This document shows, piece after piece, positions 1 to 11,108 of a stretch of 64,000 bases of DNA. The DNA comes from Daucus carota subsp. sativus. Lineage: Eukaryota > Streptophyta > Magnoliopsida > Apiales > Apiaceae. Within the stretch, counting starts at the first letter, position 1. Each line of letters opens with the position of its first letter. The notes beneath the pieces were generated by a model that ran no database searches, was not told where the DNA came from, and saw only the letters and a list, made by a program, of their open reading frames with translations. The stretch covers positions 43,620,390 through 43,684,389 of the forward strand of contig NC_030384.2 in NCBI RefSeq assembly GCF_001625215.2. Direction: 5' to 3'. The translations under genes were made by a program, and so were the position numbers.

Positions 1-212
1 ATGATTCGTGCATACTGGACATCAAATGTAAATGTTATGTGTATATATATATGCGCATTGCTTAAGTATTTTATCTACTAAATCTTCGATACCATAAATC
101 ATATTATAACAAGGATTCTCGTTATCTTAACGCTATAAATGTTTCATAGTGAATTCATTCAAATTTTAATCACAAGCACTTATGGAAGCAAAATGCAATA
201 TATATGACCAAC

Positions 213-3200
213 CTTCCTTGCAGCCAATTTTGACTGCTGTTCACTCTTTGCTCCTGTACAAACCTGGACAGAAATTAAAAATATATCACGAGGAAGTTTT
301 TAACAATAAACATTTAAAATAAATATTATAAGCAGGACACGTGCATTAATAAATGGGGTTGGAGTTTCTATAGCACGCTATAGAAAAAAGTTCACCTCAA
401 ATCACATGTTTGAACTTTTAATCATATTTTGATGATCCAACAGTATGGATGAAAAGTTTATGTTGAAATGACATCAAAAACAAAATTTTAATATATTAAA
501 GTAGCGTAGCATCACTTTTATAATAATACTATTACTTTTACATAACCAACAACATAGTTTTATCATAATCTTATTGTTATAAACTCAAAGTTCCACATAC
601 ACATATTGTAAAAATATGTGCACTCAATGGCGGAGCCACCCTTGGGCCAGGGTGTGCTAGGGTGTGCTACCACTCACCCTGAACTTTCAACTAGAGCTAT
701 ATATGTAGTTAATGTCCGGGATAGTTACTCTTATACATGGAAACTTTTGCATTGCTTTTTGAATTTTTAAGTTCTATTATGTTTTGCTAAATTTCTCTGA
801 CATTCACTGCACTCTTCCAAAGGTGAATGCACATTTAAATTGTAGTTTAACTTGCTATATTAATTAATTTAACATACTTCCTGCGCATATATATCAAATA
901 ATTTTTTCACAAATTAATCGAACACGTATACAAATGGATTACAAAATGACATATATAACTTGGTATGATTGGAAGCAAGAAATATATTTAAAGTTAAGTT
1001 TATTCTAGCCCACCCTGAACTTGATTTCGAGCTCCGCCCCTGTGTGCACCCACTTGTTTTTGTATGATTATAATATCCGTACGGTTAATTTGTTCAAATT
1101 AGCAAAATTTATTATATTTTAAGCCGCTAGAAAACTTCTCTATCATGTGCTTTAGATACTCTTTCCCATTAGCACACACACAACACAAGTGAAGTCACCC
1201 AACTTTGTATTGCAAAGTACAAGTTAAAGTGATCTTACCATAACGATTACCCAAAAAAAAAAAATGGCTGAAAATTTATACTACAAACAGAGCTGCACTA
1301 GGATGATAGTTAAGCCATATATAACATATATCATTATAACCTGGTGGCTACCATCAACAGTGTAATCAGACACATGTTACTGTCATGCAACTGGTGTTTG
1401 ATACCAAACAAATAAATAATAATAATAATGTAGCAAGTTAAAGAACGGAACTGTCAACGACACTCACCATTTTCCCTGAAGCAAATATAAGTGCAGTTGT
1501 CTTGGGATCCCTGATTCGCATGATGACAGCAGCAAAACGCTGTGTATTCATAATAGAAGCATGGTCAACAAGGCTAAACATAGAGTTAAGCAATAGTTTA
1601 TAGTAGCTCTCAACCACTAAAGTGCAATCATGAGTTTTACAAAGGATTTGTGAGTTTTTAAAATTAACAAATAACCTAGGGGTGACAAAATTCGACATGG
1701 CCTGAACCCCACACGGAAAAACACAAATTTGGTAAGAGGTTATATGTTTCTGGTCGGGTTCCAGTCAGCAAAAGATTAACCCCAATTTATTTTTTTAATA
1801 CATATTGCCTATGCCATAACAATAAAGACCAATACTAACATGGTCTGGTTCACAAGATAGTTTATGGTGCGTTGACATGAGCAACTTAGGGTTGAGTTCT
1901 CAATCCATTTTGGCTCAGGTTCAGTTTGACCAAAACTTAGGACCGGGTAGGGCCAACCCGACCCATTACCACCCCTAGTATAATCTATAGTCTATACAGC
2001 CAAACTGTCAAGGCATTAAAACTGCAACAAATCTTTCACTTCCTAGACCCAACCATCCTACAAATGATTTCAAATAACACAGAATCACCCGGCCTCTTCC
2101 GCTTCCAACAAAGAAAGCTGAAGTGAAGCGAAATTATAATAAAGATTCATACCTTGGGATTATATTCAGCATTTCTTGCTTGCAATGCAATGGCTTTCAG
2201 GTCTAACTTGCAATCCAAGTTGACAGTTGATACTATATTCCTGTTCGTAGAAATAATAGTGGCGATCAAAATGTCATAATTCGGCAGAATTAATAAACAT
2301 TCTGCACACATGTACAGAATTGGCCAAGTGATTGGCAATTTTCCCGCATTTTAACATGACAGTGTTAGAAAACTGATTCATGTCATTTAATGAAAATCTG
2401 CACGACATTTCAAGTTTGACTTGACCCAGAATAATTTCCTCAGTCATAATATTTGTTGAATATCTTCTTAGGTTGGTGGATAAACTGAAGCCTTGACAAT
2501 CTTCAGTTCTCTACTACTTTGAGCAGTGTTATTAAAAGCGATATGCCCATTGAAGCACGAATGCCTTCTGGGGCATAAGCGCAACGAGCAATGCGACACG
2601 TGCGGATTCATCGAAGGGAAATAAATATACAAATATACATGGTATATAATGCAAGATATTATAAATTTATAGATAAGAAGACACTCGTAAGGAGCACACA
2701 GAAGCGACAAGCGAGTACTTCAGTAAAGTCGCATCTATGCACGCTTTTTATAACATTGACTTTGATGATAAAATAAAAGGCAAGTAGCATAGGCAGACAC
2801 AACATAATATTAAAAAAGTAAAAAATTTAAACAAGGTGCAGAATAACGAGTAAAGATAAAGTGATCCCAAAATTATCATTATCACATTTCGAAAAGGTAT
2901 TTATTACAAAGCAGGCTTTCGAAAACATAGTCTCCCAAAGTATATCAACACCTCAATGACAACTACTCTTGCAGGAAGAAAACTGAACTACCATAATACT
3001 AGCAGTTAATCGTCAACCTGAAAACCGAAGTCTGTATGCTAGACAAATCATTACATACCACAAAACCAACAAAATGAAATTTCAAGCCAGCTGTTAATAC
3101 AACCAAATCAGCTACAAATCTATAAATTACACTTATTGAGTTACAGAATTTTTTTTATTTTTTTAAAAAAAGTTTCAATCTTGATATGCAATTGTGAAGC

Positions 3201-3517
3201 AAGAACCAGCCACCTCTCTTAACACAACATTTATCTCATCCAAGCCTGTGTTCATTTCCAAGGATCACAACTTTCATATTACAAATAATAAATGATCCAT
3301 CTATAATCATGACCTGATGCATTAGATGAGAACCCAATGGTGATTTCTCAAAAGATAGCAATTTAATCGATGAATTAATCCCAATAACAACAGATTAGAT
3401 GCCGGATTAAATTATTTCCCAATTAGAAAAAGTGACTTACTGAAGAGTGGGCACAATTCCAGACGGATGCTTGGAAAGATCCACAGGTTGGCTACCTTCC
3501 AAGCCCTGTTCCGCCAT
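213..3517 (-). CDS. TBP: TATA-binding protein (TBP), 5' part; gene runs off the left edge
   Basis: General transcription factor that binds the TATA box as the core of TFIID and also serves Pol I and Pol III. Four coding exons are visible on the minus strand: 3517-3441, 2240-2153, 1539-1468 and 263-213 (77, 88, 72 and 51 nt). They join in phase to 96 residues with no stop. The protein begins [20 protein letters not shown], the usual plant TBP N-terminus, followed by [15 protein letters not shown] and [20 protein letters not shown] of the first saddle repeat, and stops at [17 protein letters not shown], where a GT donor (212-211) leads out of the window. The second half of the DNA-binding saddle therefore lies to the left. 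All splice sites are GT-AG. Identity is near certain because TBP is extremely conserved. Introns are long (1.2 kb between exons 3 and 4, 0.6 kb between exons 2 and 3) and intron 3 carries a MITE. Confidence 0.96.
625..1042. mobile_element. hAT-type MITE in a TBP intron
   Basis: A 418-bp insertion in TBP intron 3. The left end reads CAATGGCGGAGCCACCC and the reverse complement of the right end reads CAGGGGCGGAGCTCG, so the ends are inverted repeats of the common CAGNGGCGGAGC hAT type. It is flanked by an 8-bp target duplication, TGTGCACT (617-624) and TGTGCACC (1043-1050), 7 of 8 matching. There is no coding capacity. The end sequence plus the 8-bp duplication support a non-autonomous hAT element. 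Confidence 0.8.
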
Positions 3518-3562
3518 TTGTGTGTGCAAATAAAGATTAAATTTCCCCCCAAAAAAAGATGG

Positions 3563-3604
3563 AAACCCTAATTGAATCGATTAAATTGATTATAGAAACC
3601 CTAA
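3563..3604 (-). promoter_or_regulatory. Two telobox motifs in the TBP leader
   Basis: AAACCCTAA occurs at 3563-3571 and again at 3596-3604, 46-87 bases upstream of the TBP start codon. Teloboxes (AAACCCTAA) are known near the transcription start of plant genes for translation, ribosome biogenesis and cell growth. The pair is visible in the sequence. A regulatory role here is inference. Confidence 0.5.
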
Positions 3605-3639
3605 TTTGTGATTGAGATGTAAAGGGGCGCGTTATTTAA

Positions 3640-5282
3640 GTATGTAAACGTTGGAATTGCAGTGAGAAATTTGAAAGAGAGTGATTATATAGGGGGAGAG
3701 GTGGTGGATTTGAGAAATCGAGACGTATATATAGGTGTTTGCACAGGGAGAGATTTATATGTGTGAATGAAAGAGGGGAGAAGAGAGAGGGGGTATACGA
3801 GGGTGTGGAGAGGTGTACGGGGGATATTTATACTTAGTTACCGGATTGGCTGGTATTGGGCCGGTCATCGTTGTTATTCGCTGCTTGCTTGTTGCCAGTA
3901 ATTTCTGGCCCACTACGCGTTCCTCGACTTTTAACTCGATCATTAATTTTGTGGATTTTCTTTTAATCTGAAATTTTGAGATTATGGTATATCCAATTCG
4001 GGTTCGAAAAATATTTTTTTTAAATGTAAATATTCAGTTTGAAGTTAAAAAATCATAGTATTACTATTCGGTTAGAATATTAGATTATGCTTACCTTATT
4101 TATTTTTTCATTTTTTTTCTCTTCCTATTCATTAATGGAATATCAAAATCGATAATAATATCATGTTTGAATGATTTAAAATTTATTAAAATATGTTAAT
4201 ATTCAAAAACGTATGGATTGTTTTTTAAAATTGATAAAATATGAATTATATGATATTTGTTAGTATTTTTTACTAGCTTATAATATATGTGTCATGCATG
4301 ATATAAAGTATTTGATTTTTTTATATATTTAAATAAATTTATTATGAAGATGAATTTATGCTAGAGTAGTATGTACTCAACACATTTAAAATGTATTTAA
4401 ATGTGTTAAGGACATTTTTTATTTAACATACACAGAAGTGAATACACACACATATTTGAAATTATGAAAGACTGACTTATTCACATTTTCATTTGATGAG
4501 AGAGATAAATTGAAAATTAAGTATCGATAATTCTAAAGTTTCGAAAGTCGAGGTTAAAAATTTGTACTTATATATTTAAAAACCGAGGGAACAACTTGTT
4601 CTGAGAATGAGAGTATATGTTTTTTTCCTAGTTATCATCACCTATTGTTGATAATGTATTATAATTTACTTGATATTTATTCACCGATTAATAATTTCGG
4701 AATATATGCGTAACTTGTTAGTACTTCACATGTCGCGTGACCTTATACAATATAATAAATTTATCACCCAGAATAAAATTAAGACTTGTATTTATGCACC
4801 TGCTATCTAATTTCGTTACAACTAAATTATAATTTATTGATATTCATTATCACGGTGATCTCCAATAATCTGACAATTTATTATCTCTAAATAAACGACA
4901 ATTGCAAGAAAATATATTTCTTTACTTTATAACATATTATTATATATCTGTAAATTCATTTTATCATGAAAAAAGACGATACCCAATTATTCAGACTTTA
5001 GTACCACCATTTCAAAAAAATACAGTTAATTTTTTTTACAGCATACCAGCCAAAAAATTGCATGGACCAAAAAGTTTGTAAAATAATAAAAGGGAGCAAC
5101 TAGTCACGTATAAGGAAATTGCACATTCAGCACATTCACAAAATTAATCCGTCACCCTCGCAGGAAGCGGTGAAATTTTAATTTATAATCCCCCGGGGGC
5201 TTCCCGTTCAAAGATTGCAAGCCCTAGCCTTACAAACACACACACAACAAAACGCACCTTCCAATCAATCAGGCCAGGCATC
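3640..5282. other. Intergenic: divergent TBP/ING2 promoter region
   Basis: About 1.7 kb between the start codons of TBP (minus) and the ING2-like gene (plus). It is AT-rich with no supportable ORF and no clear transposon ends. The last 100 bases before 5283 are more GC-rich and read like the leader of the plus-strand gene. Confidence 0.6.
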
Positions 5283-7773
5283 ATGGCAATTGCAAGAACT
5301 GGTGTTTTCATCGACGACTACTTGGATTGTAACTCTCTCTCTTTCACTCCCGTTAACTTTTATATTGCGTTTGTGTTTATTTTTCTCTGCCTGATTGTGT
5401 ATACATGTTGTTACCAGTTGCTCTGTTTTTTTTGCCGAGTTTAATTAATTTCTGCTGCGTGTTTTTTGCAAAATAGATGCTAGCACATTTCCTGCTGAGC
5501 TGCAGAGGCTTCTCAATACCGTGAGAGAACTCGATGATCGTTCACAAGGTACCGCAATTTCAGTTATTCGTTTTGATTTTTCAAGTCGTGGCGTAATTAG
5601 ATAGCTTCGCAACGTTTATTTGTACGTATATAAGTTGTTAGTGTTTTAAACCTAGGTGTAAATAAGCAAAGTTAACCCTTAATTATGAACATTGCGTAAT
5701 ACGGTTGGAGTTTTTGTTTATATCGAAAGCTGAGCCTAACGGATTGGTGTGATTTGTGAAAATAAGCTATGATAAATCAGACGAAGCAGCAGACCGAGTA
5801 CTGTTTGGGACTAGCTTCTGATAGCTCCAAGAAAGGGTATTACGAGGATGATGATATAGCTCTGAAAAAAGAGATCGAGGAGGTGCAGAATAATGCTTTA
5901 AGCCTCTGCACCGAGAAGGTATTGTTGGCCCGACAAGCATATGAGCTTGTAAGTTTTCTCCTCTCTATTGCATTTTTATGTGTACTTTATTTTGTTTTTA
6001 CTTTGGAAAGTGATTCAGTCTTTTCTAATCTTGTTTAGTTCATTCATATATGATGACTTTGTTTCATACCCAAATCAGTGTAGACCTCGAATTAGCATTT
6101 TACAGCATGAAAATATCGTTGTTAACCTAAGTTGTTGAGATATATGTAAGATGTCATAGTAACCAAATACTGTGGGTTGCTGATTATGCACAAATTTGTC
6201 CATTTCTTATTCACCCCAAAATCGAGATGATGCAAGACGGTATTAGGTTAAAACAAGGATACATAAAATCAAAGCATTATTTACTGATAGTTGGACTCTA
6301 AATACAGAAAGTGACATGCATCTTTTTTTATTGTTTTAGATAGATGGCCATATAAAGCGCCTTGATGAGGATCTTAATAACTTTGCAGATGATCTAAAGC
6401 AAGGTGCAGTTTTTTTGCCCCTGGAAAGCTTTTTGTTTCTATCGTATTATTAATATTTAATTCTATGTTTTTGAATAATTTGAACTTTTTATTTCATAGG
6501 CTCTGTATTTAACATAAACAATCTGCGGGATATAAAACCAAATTATAATCTGGCCAATGAACGAAATATACATTAATCAATTCAGGCCAGAGTTTCTTTA
6601 GGTCGCTTACTATTATTTAAACTAAACACATCAGCAAAAGACTAGAAAAACAGGAAAACAAGGTCCTTCTGCAGTTTATCCCAGACTTTTGTTTTTTTGC
6701 TGTGCTGTGCAGAGGGAAAATTATCACTAGATGAGCCGCCAATCCTCCCCCCATTACCTTTAGTTCCTAGAAGTGAAAAGCGAAGATCAGTCAATGGGAC
6801 TTCTCAGTGGAGGAAGATTAATCACATGGATAGGGATTGGGAACAAGAGCGTGATAGAGACCTCGAGCTCATGCCTCCTCCAGGCAGCCTTAAGAAGGAT
6901 TATGCCCCTATTGAAATTGATCAAACAATTGATCCTAGTGAACCAATATACTGTGTTTGTCATCAGGTTCTTACTTTGATTTACTTTTATTGTTTTTTAC
7001 ATTAACCCACTGAGCTAAACTCATTGATCTATGGTTATACTCTCTACCCTTCAGGTTTCATACGGGGATATGATTGCTTGTGATAATGATAATGTAAGTC
7101 CCTTCTGATTTACTTCACATATTCTATTTGGTTTTCGCTAATGTTATTGTAGAAGGATGTGCATGTCTTGTGCACATATATGATATAACCACTAGGTTTA
7201 TTTAATTTCCTTCATATTTCCCTCTCTCCCATCAAATTGTAATATATATTTCTGGGTGCCTCTTTTGCTACAAAATGGTTGAATGTTGCTCACAAAATTT
7301 CTAAAAAATACTTACGGTTATATGTGAGCTGTTGAATTATGTATTGTGCACATGTTCAAACGAGTAAACATATATTACTGGTCAATAACATTAGATGAAC
7401 CCCAAAATGACATATACATGTTCTTAGTTCTAGAAGTCACAAATATCTGCTGCATGCCAAGTAGTTTGTAGCTATAGAATAGTTTAGTAGCATATGTATA
7501 ATCATATATTCAATTTTTTTAAGTTGCGGAAACTGCTTTTAGTTAAACAGCATAACTAACTTTTGCTACTGTTAATTAAATTAAATATGTGCTTTCTCTT
7601 TCTTTCTCACCGCCTTTTTGGTTTTATTTGTAATCCTTTACTAACCAACTTAGTTTTTATGACAGTGCCAAGGAGGCGAATGGTTCCATTACCAGTGTGT
7701 TGGGCTCACTCCGGAAACAAGGTTCAAAGAGAAGTGGTATTGTCCAAGCTGCAAGCAACTACCGCAGCAGTAG
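5283..7773 (+). CDS. ING2: ING2-like PHD-finger protein (inhibitor of growth family)
   Basis: Chromatin reader that binds H3K4me3 through its PHD finger and associates with histone acetyltransferase complexes in the nucleus. Seven exons: 5283-5328, 5477-5548, 5767-5948, 6340-6403, 6713-6966, 7055-7093 and 7666-7773. They total 765 nt and give 254 residues, with all junctions GT-AG and in phase. The N-terminal ING helical region (about 1-110) begins [20 protein letters not shown] and includes the LDDRSQ and [15 protein letters not shown] stretches. A basic and acidic linker follows. The C-terminal PHD finger (about 202-248) has the full C4HC3 set, from [16 protein letters not shown] through [11 protein letters not shown] to WYCPSC, including the Tyr and Asp used for H3K4me3 reading. 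Length matches plant ING proteins (about 240-260). Two plant ING classes exist; the short linker and start fit ING2, though I did not align. Confidence 0.93.
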
Positions 7774-8690
7774 TGTTGTGCATTATGCTGCCAACAGCTT
7801 TTTAATTCTATGCTTGTGAGGAATATAGAAATTAGAAAATTATGAAAATGATGTCTGTAATTGTGGAGTAGATGAGGAGAGTTTTTCCTATCAACGGTTT
7901 GCACCCGCTAAGAATTGGCCCAATAGTAATCTTGTATCAGATTGATTTCAGCTCTCTTTGGCATTTGCACCTTTGAAAACCGATTACTTCCTCAGTTCCA
8001 TGTAAATGCCAGCTATAAGGTACTGTATGATTGCTGATTTACATCGAGGTTTTATTGCAATTATTATAAAACTGAATTTATACACATTAAACTTGATAAA
8101 ATGAAAGTTATGGGAATAAATTGGGATAATCTTAAAACACATGTAACCTATAACATGATGAGAAGTGCGAGATATACCAAAATAATTCTAAAAAATGATA
8201 TCTGATTATAATGACGCCAATTTCGTTCCATGACACTAAAATAGTCAATGTCATTTATGAATACATTTCACCTGAGATTATAATTTACACAAAAAAGAAT
8301 CTTTCTAGAACATAAAAAAAATTAATTTATTTTTAATATTATAATTATATTAAAAGGAATCTTTTATAATATAAAGAAAACAATTTTGTTTTGCTAATAA
8401 AAGCAAGTGCATTGTTGTATGTATATCCATTTCACTAATTAAAATGAATTTTTTTGAGTTATTTTGATGCCTCGTAAAATAAGAAACACAAGGACACTCT
8501 TTTTTTTTCCCAAGCAACACCTTTGAGATATATATTATCATATATCTAAATACAATTAACAATTTACAATGTGAGATTGGTGTCTTTTTTATTAAACTGC
8601 GTGAGAAAGCTTAAGATATTTAAAAGGCCTTATAAATAAGAAAACCCTAGAAAAAGTTATACGCACACATTTTTAGATTATATACATGGG
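7774..8690. other. ING2 3' UTR and AT-rich intergenic DNA
   Basis: Likely 3' UTR to roughly 8080, then AT-rich sequence with no supportable gene. Short ORFs on the minus strand here have no recognisable domain and unplant-like composition. Confidence 0.5.
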
Positions 8691-8696
8691 TGCTGG

Positions 8697-8723
8697 TCCT
8701 GACACACCAACCGTGTGTCAGGA
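8697..8723. repeat. Perfect 10-bp stem-loop
   Basis: TCCTGACACA (8697-8706) and TGTGTCAGGA (8714-8723) are exact reverse complements around a 7-base loop. It lies 62 bases left of the large hairpin at 8785 and may belong to the same element. Confidence 0.7.
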
Positions 8724-8784
8724 ACCGTTTATAACACACTATCAGGGCCGTCGGATTTCTTTTTAAAGGGTTCAGATTGAAACA

Positions 8785-8903
8785 TTTTTTTTACCGATCC
8801 GCTATAATTTTCTGCGGATCGGAGTTTTTCCCTTCCGCAGATAATATCCACGGAAGGGAAAAGCTCCGATCCGTGGAAAATTATAGCGGATCGGTAAAAA
8901 AAA
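8785..8903. repeat. Nested long hairpin / fold-back element
   Basis: Left arm 8785-8837 and right arm 8851-8903 are 53-base inverted repeats with three mismatches around a 13-base loop. Each arm is itself palindromic: in the left arm CCGATCCGC (8794-8802) pairs with GCGGATCGG (8814-8822). The sequence can thus form one long hairpin or a three-stem cloverleaf. The arms are GC-rich within AT-rich surroundings and end in T and A runs. No ORF and no clear target duplication were found. It could be a small fold-back transposon or a transcribed hairpin; the sequence alone does not decide. Confidence 0.8.
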
Positions 8904-8909
8904 AAAGTT

Positions 8910-9680
8910 TTCATCCCCACCATTAAAACACAGATCTAAAAGTTCTGAAGCTGTGTGTTGGATAAAAGTTTCGTGACAATTGCGTGTTACAGACCAAAAC
9001 CTATATTATATAAGCCATGACTAAAAAGGTATATGTACAACTTATAAACTATTTGTTCTCTCCCTGTATAACTCCAAATTCAAGATGTTCTTTTCTCGAG
9101 CAATGAACGTAAATAATACCGGCATCAAAGAGGATAGTAGGACAAATTTGACTATGAGGAAATAATTTAGTGAAAGCGGGAAACTTTTGCCTCTTATCAT
9201 CTGCAAATTTAAATTTTTTTGAATTTAAACAACATTTCTTTAATGAATTTTGTAGTGTTAGCAAATTGTTAATCTTGTTGAATACCATTTAATTAAATAG
9301 TATAAATGACTTGAGTCAAAGAAACTCGTATAAATGACTATCAATTTATAAAGAATATAATATTATAATATATAAAAACTATGAAACAAAAATTTAGTAT
9401 ATGACATATCAAGTATATTAATAATTGATACATTATAAAAGTGAACAATTCATAAAATTTAAACTTAATTTTAACAAATCATAAAATGAATACGATTTGA
9501 AATAAAATTCAAATTCGAGTTTGGACCGAAAGAGGAGCATGACCATATTCGTGCTTCATCAGTTTACAAAGATTCATATCTGAACGGATATATATAATAA
9601 ATATTTTATATAAATTCATTATTTTACAAATATAAATTACTATTTGTTTATACATAATACATAAATTTGAGAGATTTACG
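8910..9680. other. AT-rich intergenic DNA
   Basis: No gene, no clear repeat ends. A minus-strand ORF around 9049-9288 has no recognisable domain and is probably chance. Confidence 0.5.
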
Positions 9681-10139
9681 GGGGTGTATTCGATTGGGAT
9701 TTTAATGCATTGTTTTTAGTCTATGGATTTTAATGGATTGTATGGGATTTTGATTTTTTGCGGATTCTTGATGAAATGCCGCAGAGTTGATGGGATTTAG
9801 ATACAATGCTTCAAAATCTCATTGAATTTGGTGGGATTTTAAAAAACTTAAAATATACCGAAGAATGCCACAAAATCCATCATTTTATGAAATGAAAAAA
9901 AATCCATCAGGATTTGAATACCATCAGATTTTAATGGATTTTAAACAATCTCAATTGAATACCATCGGATTTTAAAGCATAATTTAAAATCTCAATTGAA
10001 TACCACTAGATTTTGTAGCATATTTTAAAATCCAAATTGAATACCTCAAGATTTTAATGGATTTCAAATAATCCCAATCGAATACCCTCGGATTTCATGA
10101 ATGCAAAAAAATCTTTAAAATCCCAATCCAATACACCCC
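9681..10139. mobile_element. MITE with 25-bp inverted ends and internal tandem repeats
   Basis: The left end GGGGTGTATTCGATTGGGAT is mirrored by the right end, whose reverse complement reads GGGGTGTATTGGATTGGGAT. The 459-bp interior contains about five degenerate direct repeats of roughly 43 bases (9905-10115), each holding a CAATTGAATACC-like core followed by GATTTTA. No coding capacity. A target duplication is not obvious, so the superfamily stays open (PIF/Harbinger or hAT are possible). Confidence 0.65.
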
Positions 10140-10259
10140 TCATCAAATTTCGAGTCACCGATTCAATTTTCTAACAGGGTGGAGAGGATAGCGGGGTAAT
10201 TTAAGACAAAGATTTGAAAAAAATACAACTGTAGTAGCCCCGCCTTTCTAGTTGAGCTA

Positions 10260-11108
10260 CCTGATGCAAACAAACAAATCGGACAGCTCACTCTCTCTCT
10301 CTCCAGTCTCCCCTTCTCTACTTACGTTACAATACGATACAAAATAATTATACTCACCCTCTCTCCTCTCTCACAAAATCTTGAAATTCGAACTAAAATC
10401 AATTCAAATCCACCTCTCTCTATCCTTCTCTCTCCCCAAATTCTTGAAATACCCCTTTCTCTGTTATCTTCTCGAACCTCCTCACATTTTCAAGTTCAAG
10501 TCTCTCATGAGAAGTTAGATTCAAAGAGCTATAGGAAGCCCCCATATTTCAATTTCGATAAAGGTACATTTTTTTTATGAAATCTTTAGAGCATAGTATA
10601 ATTGCTCATGTATATGTGTACTGAATCTTGAAATCTTGGATACCCATTTAGCTCTTGCACTCGCATGTTCTTGCTTTTTGTTTCTTGAATTTTTAAAGAA
10701 ATTTTTTAAGTTCCATCTTCATGATGTTGATATGTATTAGCTCAAGAAGGCAAGATTTGAATGTAGTTTCTGTTTCTTTGTTAAATAAGATAACTTTGTG
10801 ATTGTGTGAATACAAGACTGCTGCATTCACACTAGGCCCTCTATACTGAAATTATCATTAATTAACAATATTCTCTTGAAATCTTTCCATAGTTTTATAT
10901 AGTTTATAAAAACTCAAGAATCCAGTTTTGGATTTACTGTGATTTTGGAGAACCCTGTTCACACCAATCTTGTTAAATTTATTAGACTAGTTGGTACACA
11001 ACACATACAATTTATGGTGGTCGAGATCAGATAAACAGGTCTATGCAGTGAAATTTTTCGATATCTTGGGGTTGATTAATGTAGTGTGATGTATGCTTTT
11101 GTTTCCAG
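10260..11108 (+). other. SINE-like gene leader and leader intron
   Basis: A CT-rich stretch at 10285-10340 and 10400-10440 marks the probable transcript leader. A GT donor at 10564 (AAAG/GTACAT) pairs with the TTTCCAG acceptor ending at 11108, directly before the start codon, giving a 545-bp intron in the 5' UTR. The leader holds a tiny upstream ORF of three codons and a stop at 10507-10518. Boundaries are inferred from splice signals only. Confidence 0.55.
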
